DNA of 64,000 bases, taken from Rubrivivax sp. (GTDB taxonomy: Bacteria > Pseudomonadota > Gammaproteobacteria > Burkholderiales > Burkholderiaceae_C). The notes beneath the pieces are model-generated. The model saw only the letters and a program-made list of their open reading frames with translations. It was not told where the DNA came from and ran no database searches. This document shows positions 37,800 through 45,912 of the stretch, in pieces. Each line of letters opens with the position of its first letter. The stretch's first letter is position 1. The position numbers were made by a program, and so were the translations under genes. The DNA is taken from contig JAIXSE010000013.1 of NCBI GenBank assembly GCA_027484825.1, positions 1 through 64,000 of the forward strand, written 5' to 3'.

Positions 37800-38729
37800 A
37801 TGTCCGCAGTCCTTGCTCCCCTGGCCCGGTCGGTCCTGAAGCCCGCACTTCTGCTCTCCCCGCTGCTGCTGGCCGGCTGTCTCGCCACCGCGCCGACCAT
37901 GGGCGAGAACAAGGGCACCGTCTCCGGCGCGGCCGGCGGCGCCACCGCGGAAAACCAGAACTCCAAGCTGGAGCACTGCGACGAAACCCTGGGCACCCTG
38001 GCCCTGTATGAAGACCCGGCGGCGCCCTGGTGGTCGCAGATGCGTGAGCGTCAACTGGGCTCGACCCTGCCGGTCATCCGCCTGATGGTGCAGCAGAGCA
38101 ACTGCTTTGTGGTGGTGGAACGCGGCAAGGCCTTTGCCAACATGGAACGTGAACGCGCCCTGATGCAGTCGGGCGAAACCCGTGCCGGCAGCAACTTCGG
38201 CCAGGGCCAGATCGTCGCCGCCGACTACACGCTGTCTCCCGAAGTGCAGTTCTCCGGCAAGACCGGCGGCGGCGGCGCCGGCATCGGGACCGGCGCCATC
38301 GGCCTGATCACGGCCGTGGCCGGCAGCGTCAGCCAGAACGAAGCGTCCACCACGCTGCTGCTGGTGGACAACCGCTCGGGCGTGCAGATCTCGGCGGCGG
38401 AAGGCACGGCCAAGAACTTCGACTTCGGCGTGCTCGGTGGAGGCCTGTTCGCCAACACCGCGGTCGGGGGCGGCGCGTATGCCAAGACGCCGGCCGGCAA
38501 GGTGGTGACCGCGGCATTCGCCGACTCCTTCAACCAGATGGTCAAGGCCCTGCGCAACTACAAGGCGCAGCAGGTCAAGGGCGGCCTGGGCACCGGCGGC
38601 CGACTGGGCGTGTCGGGCGGAACGACCGCCGCCTCGCAGGAAGCGGATGCCGCCGCCGCCAAGCCGGCCGCCAAGCCGGCGGCCAAGAAGCCGGCGCCCA
38701 AGCCGGGCTCGACCACCACGACCAAGTAA
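37800..38729 (+). CDS. CsgG/HfaB-like outer-membrane lipoprotein
   Basis: 309 residues. Signal peptide with lipobox LLLAGC. The core resembles the CsgG/HfaB group: LPVIRLMVQQSNCFVVVERGKAFANMERERALMQSGE, VAADYTLSPEVQFSGK, TTLLLVDNRSGVQISAAEGTAKN. A Gly-rich hydrophobic stretch (TGGGGAGIGTGAIGLITAV) and an Ala/Lys/Pro-rich C-terminal tail follow. No curli subunit genes are nearby, so curli export is unlikely; holdfast-like or unknown secretion is possible. Confidence 0.75.
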   Translation: MSAVLAPLARSVLKPALLLSPLLLAGCLATAPTMGENKGTVSGAAGGATAENQNSKLEHCDETLGTLALYEDPAAPWWSQMRERQLGSTLPVIRLMVQQSNCFVVVERGKAFANMERERALMQSGETRAGSNFGQGQIVAADYTLSPEVQFSGKTGGGGAGIGTGAIGLITAVAGSVSQNEASTTLLLVDNRSGVQISAAEGTAKNFDFGVLGGGLFANTAVGGGAYAKTPAGKVVTAAFADSFNQMVKALRNYKAQQVKGGLGTGGRLGVSGGTTAASQEADAAAAKPAAKPAAKKPAPKPGSTTTTK

Positions 38730-39072
38730 GCGCGTGCGCCGCGAAGGGGTGTGCCGGCGCCCCTTCGCCGTCGGACCGGTTGTCGCCGTTCTTGACACTC
38801 CGCGTCAGGGCGACGTCGATCCCGTCGGCACCAAATGAGGTCGGATGCACCACTTCGGCCTCCCGTGCGACTCGGCTTCCGCTTCGCGAACGCCCCTGTC
38901 ACGGACGCTTACACCCTGGTCATCGCCGCGCAAGCCGCATTGCGACAATTCCGGGGCTGGATGGCCCTCCTCCAGCAACGTGTCCCCGATTCCTGTCGGT
39001 GGGCGCGCCAATTGCTCTGCGGCCTCCATCGTAGAACTCACCCATCTCCCATGACCTCTTGAAAGGGGCTGC
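38730..39072. other. Intergenic region, nothing recognised
   Basis: 343 bp between the CsgG-like gene and the hybrid kinase gene. Short frames here lack protein-like composition. An AAAGGGG ribosome-binding site precedes the kinase ATG. No terminator hairpin with a T-run was seen. Confidence 0.5.
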
Positions 39073-40935
39073 ATGCTTGCGCGCGTCGTTCCAGGCGACC
39101 CACGCGTTCTCACGTCGCTGCTGGACAGCGTGGCCCAGGCCTGCGGTGCGCAAGCCTGCGAACTGGTGTGGGACGGACAGGTGGTGGCCCGCGGTCAGGG
39201 GTCTGCCGGCGAAGTGCTGGCCGCGTTGGACGTCCAGTGGGACCTCGCCTCGGCCCAGCTGCGGGTCATGGCGGCGCAGCCCCGCACGCTCACCCGCGAC
39301 GAGATGCGGGCCTTTCACACCGCCACGCTGACGCTGCAGACCTACCTGGCCGCGACCGCTCAGGGTGCCTCCATGGCGCAGGAACGGCCGCTGAGCGACA
39401 AACTGCTGGCCGCCCTGGAATACCTCAGCGACGCCCTCATCCTGCTGCGCGCCGACGGCATGGTGGAGTTCGTCAACACCGCCTTCGAACGCGCCACCCA
39501 GCGCAAGCGCCAGTCGCTGGTGGGCCGCTCCTATACCGAGTGCTTCCCGGCCAGCGCCCTGCAGCGGCTTGAGGGGGAGGCCCGGCCGGCGCTTCTGGCG
39601 GGCAAGACCTATGCCTTCGAGGACTACATCGAACGGCTGGACAAGTGGTTTGAATTCCGCGCCTTCCCTTGCGAAGAAGGCGCGATCGTCCTGCTGATCG
39701 ACATCACCAGCCGCAAGGCCGACGAGGCCGCCCGGCAACAGCTGGAAGACAAGCTGCTGCGCGCCCAGCGCATGGAGAGCCTGGGCACGCTGGCCGGCGG
39801 CATTGCCCACGACTTCAACAACATCCTGGCCGCCATCCTGGGCCACGCCGGCATGGTGGCCGATGACGCCCCGGCCGGCTCGCCGCTGCGGGGCCACATG
39901 GACCAGATCCGCCGCGCGGGTTCGCGTGCGCGGGAGCTGGTCGAACGCATCCTGGCCTTCGCCCGGGGCGGCGGTGAGGAATTCAGTCGCCAGCCGCTGC
40001 AGCCACTGGTGCGTGAGGCGGTGGATCTGCTCAAGGCCACCCTGCCCTCGTCGGTGCGGCTGCATGTGGACCTGGGCGATGAGTCCTGCGTGGCCACCGT
40101 CAGCCCGTCGGAGGTGCAGCAACTGGTGCTCAACCTCTGCACCAATGCCTGGCAGGCGATGGAAGGCAACCAGGGCAACATCCACATGCGGCTGCGCTGC
40201 GTCACCGTGCACACGCCGCGGGTCTGCACCATCGGTCAATTGGCACCGACGCAGTATGCGGAGCTGTGCGTGGAGGACGACGGCACCGGCATGACCGAGG
40301 CCATCAAGGCCCGTCTGTTCGAACCCTTCTTCACCACCAAGCCGCGCGGTCAGGGCACAGGCCTCGGCCTGCACATGCTGCATGGCATCGTGGGTGCGCA
40401 CAGCGGCGCCATTGATGTGCGCTCCACGCCGGGCGTGGGCACCTGCTTCATGGTCTACCTGCCGGTGGTGGAATCCCAGGGCCCGGTGAAGGTGGAGGCC
40501 CTGCAGGAAGCGATGCGCCCCGGCCATGGCGAATCGGTGGCGTATGTGGATGACGATCCCATCGTGCTGATGATGGTGGAGCAGCTGCTGCTCAAGGCCG
40601 GCTTTGCGGTGACCGCCTTTGCGTCGCCGGATGAATTCCTGGCCGCCATGCAGAAGACGCCCGGCCGATTCCAGGTGCTGGTGACCGACTTCAACATGCC
40701 CAACATGAATGGCGCCGAGCTGGCGGTGGCGGCCCGCGCCGTCGACCCATCGCTGCCGATCGTGGTGACCACCGGCTTTGTCTCGGAAGAGCTGGAGGCG
40801 GCGGCGGCATCGCTGGGCCAGATGGCGGTACTGCAGAAAGCCCGCTCGTATGAAGAGCTGGCCGAGCTCACCGCCCTGGCGGCGCAGGGCTTCCCCGAAA
40901 GCCGATTCGGCGATACGGGCCTAGCGATGTTATGA
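39073..40935 (+). CDS. Hybrid sensor histidine kinase (PAS-HisKA-HATPase-REC)
   Basis: 620 residues, no transmembrane segment, so cytoplasmic. An N-terminal region of unknown fold (1-105), a PAS domain (about 108-215), HisKA with H246 (GGIAHDFNNILAAILGHAG, the NtrB-like HDFNN form), HATPase_c (LNLCTNAWQAM; TKPRGQGTGLGL), and a C-terminal receiver with D539 (VTDFNMPNMNG). It may pass phosphate on to an unlinked histidine phosphotransferase or regulator. The stop overlaps the convergent methyltransferase gene by 6 bp. Confidence 0.9.
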   Translation: MLARVVPGDPRVLTSLLDSVAQACGAQACELVWDGQVVARGQGSAGEVLAALDVQWDLASAQLRVMAAQPRTLTRDEMRAFHTATLTLQTYLAATAQGASMAQERPLSDKLLAALEYLSDALILLRADGMVEFVNTAFERATQRKRQSLVGRSYTECFPASALQRLEGEARPALLAGKTYAFEDYIERLDKWFEFRAFPCEEGAIVLLIDITSRKADEAARQQLEDKLLRAQRMESLGTLAGGIAHDFNNILAAILGHAGMVADDAPAGSPLRGHMDQIRRAGSRARELVERILAFARGGGEEFSRQPLQPLVREAVDLLKATLPSSVRLHVDLGDESCVATVSPSEVQQLVLNLCTNAWQAMEGNQGNIHMRLRCVTVHTPRVCTIGQLAPTQYAELCVEDDGTGMTEAIKARLFEPFFTTKPRGQGTGLGLHMLHGIVGAHSGAIDVRSTPGVGTCFMVYLPVVESQGPVKVEALQEAMRPGHGESVAYVDDDPIVLMMVEQLLLKAGFAVTAFASPDEFLAAMQKTPGRFQVLVTDFNMPNMNGAELAVAARAVDPSLPIVVTTGFVSEELEAAAASLGQMAVLQKARSYEELAELTALAAQGFPESRFGDTGLAML

Positions 40936-41859
40936 GTGCGGTCCGGCGCGCCGGACCACCAGCACCTTCAGGGCCCGCTCCGGATCCGCATCCTCGAAGG
41001 CGGGCGGATTGGGCAGGCGCTGCTCGATCTCGAACTCCGGGGCCTCGGCGCGAATCAGCTCGCGCAGGAACTGGGTGTCCAGCTTGGGCGTGTTCAGGCA
41101 CACCAGGGCATGGCCACTGGGCGCGACCAGCTCCGGCAGACGACGGATCAGCCGCGGGTAATCCTTGGTCGCGACGAAGCTGCCCTTCTGAAAACTGGGC
41201 GGATCCATGATGACCAGGTCGTAAGGCCCGCCGCGGCGTATCTTGGCCCAGGAATTGAAGATGTCGTGGGCCAGGAACTGGGCGCCGTCCGTCACCGCAT
41301 TGAGCTGGTGATTGCGACGTCCAATGGACAGTGCGCCGGAGGCCATGTCCACATTGACCACTTCGGCTGCCCCGGCCTGCAAGGCCACCACCGAGAAGGC
41401 GCAGGTGTAGGCAAACAGGTTGAGCACCTTGCCGCCCGGATGCGACTGGGCCCAGCGCCGCACCCAGCGCCGGCCCTCCGCCATGTCCAGGAAGAAGCCG
41501 TGGTTCTGACCGTGCAGCAGATGCACGCCGAAGCGGGTGCCGTCCTCGTCCACCTCATGCGGCTCCGGCACCTGGCCGGCCATCAAGCGGTTGGTCACCC
41601 GGAACTCATCGCGTTGCTGGAAGACCCAGTTCAGCGTTTCACCCGGGGCGATCTCGGCCCAGCGGCGCTGCAACGCCTCCTCCAGCGTCTGCAATTGCGC
41701 ATCGGACACGGGGGCGAAGCTGGTCAGCAGCAGCACCGGGGGAAACGCGTCCAGCACCCATTGCTCATGCCCGGGGAAACGGCCGCCCCGGCCGTGGAAC
41801 AGACGCTGGGGCTGCGTCGGTCGGTTCAAGGTGGCGATGTGGTCGAGCAGAGCTTGCAT
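40930..41859 (-). CDS. RlmI-like class I SAM-dependent methyltransferase
   Basis: 309 residues. SAM site VLNLFAYTCAFSVVALQAGAAEVVNVDMASGALSIGRRNHQLN and catalytic-loop motif VIMDPPSFQKGSF, as in the RlmI/RlmK rRNA methyltransferase family, but without the N-terminal PUA domain of RlmI. Likely modifies rRNA or another nucleic acid; target unknown. The 115 bp upstream (41860-41974) contain imperfect GGGAAGTCGG repeats and no gene. Confidence 0.78.
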   Translation of the reverse strand: MQALLDHIATLNRPTQPQRLFHGRGGRFPGHEQWVLDAFPPVLLLTSFAPVSDAQLQTLEEALQRRWAEIAPGETLNWVFQQRDEFRVTNRLMAGQVPEPHEVDEDGTRFGVHLLHGQNHGFFLDMAEGRRWVRRWAQSHPGGKVLNLFAYTCAFSVVALQAGAAEVVNVDMASGALSIGRRNHQLNAVTDGAQFLAHDIFNSWAKIRRGGPYDLVIMDPPSFQKGSFVATKDYPRLIRRLPELVAPSGHALVCLNTPKLDTQFLRELIRAEAPEFEIEQRLPNPPAFEDADPERALKVLVVRRAGPHS

Positions 41860-41974
41860 GGCGGAGCGGCGCCAGGCGCGGGGCGCTGGCGCTGCGAAGT
41901 GATAGACGGGACGTGGGAAGTCGGGAGCGGAAGCCGGGATTGGGAAGTCGGAACCGCGGAGTGGGAAACCGCAA

Positions 41975-42652
41975 TCAGGACTTGCCAAGCAGGGCGTAAG
42001 GCCCGCCCTTCTCCAGCGCCCGCTGGTAGGCGGGCCGTGCGTGGATACGGGCCAGGAAGTCAGTGATACGCGGCTGGCGAGCGGCCTCACCGCCCCGGGC
42101 GGCGGCGGCTTCCAGCGGGAAGCTCATCTGCACGTCGGCGGCGGTGATGGAGTCGCCGGCGAACCAGGCGCTCTTGCCCAGTTCCGCCTCCAGATAGTTC
42201 ATGTGATTGGCGATCTGCGGCAGCACAAACGACGACTTGGCCTTGCCGGCAATCGCCTTGGCAATCGGCTTGATGAAGAACGGGACCGGCCCCGACTCGA
42301 TGCGATCGAACACCAGCTTGAGCAGCAGCGGCGGCATGGCCGAGCCTTCGGCATAGTGCATCCAGTAGCGGTAGCGCAGCGCCTCGGGCGTGCCGGGGGC
42401 CGGCTTGAAGCGGCCTTCTCCGTATCGGTCCACCAGGTACTCCAGGATGGCGCCCGATTCGGCGATCACCAGCTCTCCATCGGTGATGACCGGCGACTTG
42501 CCCAGCGGATGCACCCGTCGCAGCTCGGGAGGCGCCAGCATGGTCTGCGGGTCACGCTGATAGTGCTTGATCTCGTAGGGCAGGCCCAGCTCTTCGAGCA
42601 GCCACAGCACGCGCTGCGAGCGGGAGTTGTTGAGGTGGTGAACGGTGATCAT
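41975..42652 (-). CDS. Glutathione S-transferase
   Basis: 225 residues. Thioredoxin-like N-domain (ITVHHLNNSRSQRVLWLLEELGLPYEIKHYQRD; KSPVITDGELVIAESGAILEYLVDRYG with the ES glutathione-binding pair) and a helical C-domain ending KSAWFAGDSITAADVQMSFPLEA. It starts 10 nt after the reverse transcriptase stop on the same strand, so it may be co-transcribed with the retron. Confidence 0.88.
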   Translation of the reverse strand: MITVHHLNNSRSQRVLWLLEELGLPYEIKHYQRDPQTMLAPPELRRVHPLGKSPVITDGELVIAESGAILEYLVDRYGEGRFKPAPGTPEALRYRYWMHYAEGSAMPPLLLKLVFDRIESGPVPFFIKPIAKAIAGKAKSSFVLPQIANHMNYLEAELGKSAWFAGDSITAADVQMSFPLEAAAARGGEAARQPRITDFLARIHARPAYQRALEKGGPYALLGKS

Positions 42653-42662
42653 GGGCGGGAGT

Positions 42663-44039
42663 CTACTGAACGAAGGAAATGGCATCGAAGAGGCGCTGCA
42701 GCTTGGCCTGGCGGCTGGGCGCAACGAACTGCCGGGCCCAGGCCAGGCGGCCCAGAAGGGGCGCGCGCAGGGACAGGTCCACCGCAGGTTCCCGGCCGAG
42801 GCGGTGCAGCTCGGCGCGCAGGCGATCGTAATCGGGGCGGGACAGATGCGGGGTCTCGTTGACGACCAGGCCAGTCACCGTCTGCCGCCCCCCAGAGCGC
42901 ATCAACCGGGTCTTGTCGGCACGCAGCCGGAAGCCCTCGTCGTGCGCAATGGCCCGCATCCAGGCGTGCAAGCGGGCTGCGTCCAGGGCCGGGCTGGTGG
43001 CACCGGAGAACACCAGGTCATCGGCATAGCGGGAATAACGCGCGCCGAATCGCTGCGCCAGACTGTCAAGCCGCAGGTCCAGCCGGAACGCACACAGATT
43101 GGCCAGTTGCGGCGACGTGGGAGCGCCTTGCGGGAGATGCGGGGAGGCCAGTCGGCGCAGGTCGTGCCAACTCAGGCCGCCTTCGTCCTGCAGCCGCTCA
43201 CGGACTGCTCGCGGCGTGCGCACGGTGCAGAGCGTGGTGAGGTGGTCGGCCACCGCCTCCCCGACCCCCAGTGTGCGGAACAGGGCCCGGATGCGGGCAG
43301 CACCGATGCTGGGGAAGAAGTCCTGCAGGTCAAAACGGAACACCCAGGCCTGCCCGGCATGATGACCGGCGTGGCTGGCGACGTTGCGTCCGGCCACAAA
43401 GCCGTGGGCGGCTTCATGGACCGGCAGCAGGTCCAGCAGACTGCGCAACAGCCGGCGCTGGACCGCCTTGAGGGCCGGCATCGGGGCCTCGATCAGACGA
43501 AGGCCGCCGCGCCGCTTGGGCACCAGCAAGGCCCGATAGTGGCCCGTGGCCTGCACATGGGGCCGATGAGGCATGGCCGTCGCCTCGCGATACCGCTGCG
43601 CCGGTCCGGCCAGAACGTCCAGCATCGCAAGGTCGATGCCCAGTCCAGCAGCCAGGTCCGCCACGGTGTGCCAGCCGGGCAGCGGCAGATCTTCCAGGGC
43701 AAAGGGCGGCGGCGTCATGCGGGCGGGTCGCAGCAGCAGTCGGCGGACCTGGAGCGCAGGGCACTCGGGTGCGAAACCGGCCTGAAATTCGGGGCGCTGC
43801 TGGAGATGCGCGGCCAGGGCCTGCGGTGTCATGCCGCGCCAGACGGGCGCGCTCAGGCTCGCCAGATGCTGGCACAGCGGCTGCAGCCAGGGACGGTGCT
43901 CGGGCCCGACGCAGGCCATCGCGCGGCCGAGCAGCGCTGTGGCGCCCCGGCCGCCGGGCGCTTCATCGTCGGTCTGGAAGGCGCGGGCCAGCGACAGGGC
44001 AATCCAGCGGGGATAGGTCAGGGGCGCCGAGGAACTCAT
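42663..44039 (-). CDS. Retron-type reverse transcriptase
   Basis: 458 residues. RT core from about 165: YRALLVPKRRGGLRLIEAP, then AAHGFVAGRNVASHAGHH (HAGHH, 223-227, at the place of the retron NAxxH motif), motif A FRFDLQDFFPSI (D237), LPQGAPTSPQLANL, catalytic YADD (D340, D341), and VTG (388-390), the retron region Y signature. Residues 1-165 are an extension as in the myxobacterial Mx162 RT, which shares AAHGFVAGR (recalled). No maturase, endonuclease or DGR features. ATG at 44039 chosen; a TTG at 44120 inside the a2 repeat is in frame. A predicted msr-msd RNA lies 65 bp upstream on the same strand. Composition matches the neighbours, with no sign of recent transfer. Confidence 0.9.
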   Translation of the reverse strand: MSSSAPLTYPRWIALSLARAFQTDDEAPGGRGATALLGRAMACVGPEHRPWLQPLCQHLASLSAPVWRGMTPQALAAHLQQRPEFQAGFAPECPALQVRRLLLRPARMTPPPFALEDLPLPGWHTVADLAAGLGIDLAMLDVLAGPAQRYREATAMPHRPHVQATGHYRALLVPKRRGGLRLIEAPMPALKAVQRRLLRSLLDLLPVHEAAHGFVAGRNVASHAGHHAGQAWVFRFDLQDFFPSIGAARIRALFRTLGVGEAVADHLTTLCTVRTPRAVRERLQDEGGLSWHDLRRLASPHLPQGAPTSPQLANLCAFRLDLRLDSLAQRFGARYSRYADDLVFSGATSPALDAARLHAWMRAIAHDEGFRLRADKTRLMRSGGRQTVTGLVVNETPHLSRPDYDRLRAELHRLGREPAVDLSLRAPLLGRLAWARQFVAPSRQAKLQRLFDAISFVQ

Positions 44040-44104
44040 GACAGTCGAGAGGGCAAGCCAACAAGGTCGGGCCGGTTCGGACTGCCACCGCGCCAAAAGA
44101 AGGT

Positions 44105-44258
44105 GACTCCCGTCTGCCAACGAGCCGGTCCTGCGAGTTCATCGTTGCGCGCAGCGCAATGCGGAGCTCGCGCCGGAATGCGTCACTCAGTGCAATGCCA
44201 CGGGGATGCCCCGCGGCCCGGAAGCCGGAGCCTCCGACAGGCTTGGCGGACAGGAGTC
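44105..44258 (-). ncRNA. Predicted retron msr-msd non-coding RNA
   Basis: Read on the minus strand: a1 repeat (44258-44243), directly followed by G at 44242 in an A-G-C context, the expected 2'-5' branching guanosine; msr hairpin 1 (AAGCC..GGAG-G-CTCC..GGCTT, 44245-44223); msr hairpin 2 (GCCGCGGGG-CAT-CCCCGTGGC, 9 bp, 44217-44197); a small CACT-G-AGTG palindrome; the msd stem (44171-44154 paired with 44150-44133, 3-nt loop, 14 Watson-Crick and 2 G-U of 18, base extended by CCGG/CCGG); a2 repeat (44120-44105). Order, spacing and position ahead of the RT gene match known retrons. Boundaries of the reverse-transcribed part are inferred. Confidence 0.85.
44243..44258 (-). repeat. Retron a1 inverted repeat (partner a2 at 44105-44120)
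   Basis: On the minus strand a1 reads GACTCCTGTCCGCCAA and a2 reads TTGGCAGACGGGAGTC. They pair over 16 positions with 14 Watson-Crick pairs, one G-U and one mismatch, bringing the priming guanosine next to the 3' end of the msd template. Confidence 0.85.
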
Positions 44259-44264
44259 GCGCGG

Positions 44265-44270
44265 ATTATG
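44265..44270 (-). promoter_or_regulatory. Probable -10 box of the retron transcript
   Basis: CATAAT on the minus strand, 6 bp upstream of the first base of a1 (44258), the spacing expected if the RNA starts at a1. No good -35 hexamer was found at 16-18 bp. The rest of 44271-44349 is the GC-rich divergent region shared with the antiporter gene. Confidence 0.5.
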
Positions 44271-44349
44271 ACGTCGCTTCTTGACGGGGCGGCACCCGTC
44301 TTGCCCTGCAGGCGCACGCGGCCCGCACGGGCTGCGCTGAACGCCGCTC

Positions 44350-45912
44350 ATGCACACCTTCGAATGGATCATCGCCCTGCTGCTGGGGGCCGCGCTGCTG
44401 GCCATGCTGGCGCGGCGCATCGGAGCGCCCGCGCCGGCCTTGCTGGCCCTGGGCGGCATGGCGCTGGCCTTCTGGCCGGGCAGCCCCACCTGGACCCTGG
44501 ACCCTGAACTGGCGCTGGCCCTGTTCGTGGCGCCGGTGCTGATGGACACCGCCTATGACGCCTCCAAGCGCGACCTGAAGGCCAACTGGCGCCCGGTGGC
44601 AGGGCTGGTGCTGGCGGCGGTGGGCACGACCGTCATCGGGGTGGCCGTGGTGAGCCGGTGGTTGATCCCCGACATGCCGTGGGCGGTGGCCGTGGCGCTG
44701 GGGGCGATCGTGGCCCCACCGGATGCGGCAGCCGCCACGGCGGTGATGCGGCAGCTGCGCCTGCCCTACCAGGTGCTCAATGTCCTGGAGGGCGAGAGCC
44801 TGCTCAACGACGCCAGTGCGCTGCTGATCTACCGGCTCGCGCTGATGACGGTGATGGCGGGCATGCCGGGTCCCGGCACCCTGGCGCCCATCCTGCTGAT
44901 GACGGTCGTCGGCAGCGTGGTGGCCGGCGTGGCGTTCGGGTATTTGCTGCGGCCACTCACACGGCACAGTGCCCATGCGCCGACTGCCCTGGTGATCCAG
45001 TTCTGCTGCACCTTCGGCGTGTGGATCGTGGCGGAGAAGCTGGGCTTGTCCGGCATCCTCACCATGGTGGCCTTCGCCATGACCAGCTCACGCGGCGGCG
45101 GCACCACCATTCCGGCGCGGCTGCGGGTGCCCATCTTCGCGGTGTGGGAGACCGTGGTGTTTGTGCTCAATGCCTTCGCCTTCGTGCTGATCGGACTGCA
45201 ACTGCGACCGATCTGGCAGCGGCTGGGCGCGTCCGGCACCCATCAGGAGGCCCTTGTGTTTGCCGCCGTGGTGCTGGGCGTGACGATTGCGGCCCGCGTG
45301 GCCTGGGTGATGACCTACAGCGCCTTCACCGCGCGGCACGGTGCACTGGCGGACAGTGCCCGCACGCATCCGGCGTGGGCCGGCGGCATGGTGTTGTCCT
45401 GGGCGGGCATGCGGGGCATCGTGACGCTGGCGGCAGCCTTTGCGGTGCCCGAGCGGCTGCCGGACGGATCCCCCTTCCCCTATCGCGACCTGATCCTGCT
45501 GAGCGCCTTCGGCGTGGTCTTTGGCACGCTGGTGATGCAGGGCTTCACCCTCAAGCCGCTGATCCGCTGGCTGCGCATGGAGGACAACGACCCGGTGGGC
45601 CAGGAGGTGCGCAACGGCCGCATCCAGATCTACCAGGCGCTGCTGGCCTCGATCGAGAACGACGCCTCGTTTCCCGCAGCGCTGCTGCGCAAGGAATATC
45701 AGGCCGTGGTGGACATGAATGCCAAGGACCGCCGTGAACTGCCGCTGGAAGAGGTGCCGGGCGGACCGCTGCGCCGCCAGGCCATCGAGGTGGCGCGCCG
45801 CAAGGCGGTGGAACTGCGGGAGCAGGACGTGATCGGTGACCACGCCTACCGGGTGCTGGTTCAGGAGCTGGACTGGGCGGAGCTGTCGGCGGGCGGGGCG
45901 GTGGAGGACTGA
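44350..45912 (+). CDS. CPA1-family Na+/H+ antiporter
   Basis: 520 residues: about 11-12 transmembrane helices, then a cytoplasmic tail from about 400. Seen: IVAPPDAAAATAVMRQLRLP (the CPA1 PPD segment), LEGESLLNDASALLIYR (ion-binding ND pair), and AWAGGMVLSWAGMRGIVTLAAAFAVP (WxGxRG). It exchanges protons for Na+ or K+ at the inner membrane. Its 3' end overlaps the convergent fic gene by 52 bp. Divergent from the retron. Confidence 0.88.
   Translation: MHTFEWIIALLLGAALLAMLARRIGAPAPALLALGGMALAFWPGSPTWTLDPELALALFVAPVLMDTAYDASKRDLKANWRPVAGLVLAAVGTTVIGVAVVSRWLIPDMPWAVAVALGAIVAPPDAAAATAVMRQLRLPYQVLNVLEGESLLNDASALLIYRLALMTVMAGMPGPGTLAPILLMTVVGSVVAGVAFGYLLRPLTRHSAHAPTALVIQFCCTFGVWIVAEKLGLSGILTMVAFAMTSSRGGGTTIPARLRVPIFAVWETVVFVLNAFAFVLIGLQLRPIWQRLGASGTHQEALVFAAVVLGVTIAARVAWVMTYSAFTARHGALADSARTHPAWAGGMVLSWAGMRGIVTLAAAFAVPERLPDGSPFPYRDLILLSAFGVVFGTLVMQGFTLKPLIRWLRMEDNDPVGQEVRNGRIQIYQALLASIENDASFPAALLRKEYQAVVDMNAKDRRELPLEEVPGGPLRRQAIEVARRKAVELREQDVIGDHAYRVLVQELDWAELSAGGAVED

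Noticed and set aside
42663-44039. Group II intron maturase, DGR or CRISPR-associated reverse transcriptase
   Set aside because: No maturase or endonuclease domain, no intron RNA ends, no template/variable repeats and no cas genes; the VTG motif and upstream inverted repeats point to a retron.
44133-44171. Transcription terminator ahead of the RT gene
   Set aside because: The hairpin has no U-tract on either strand and lies between matched a1/a2 repeats, as an msd stem does.
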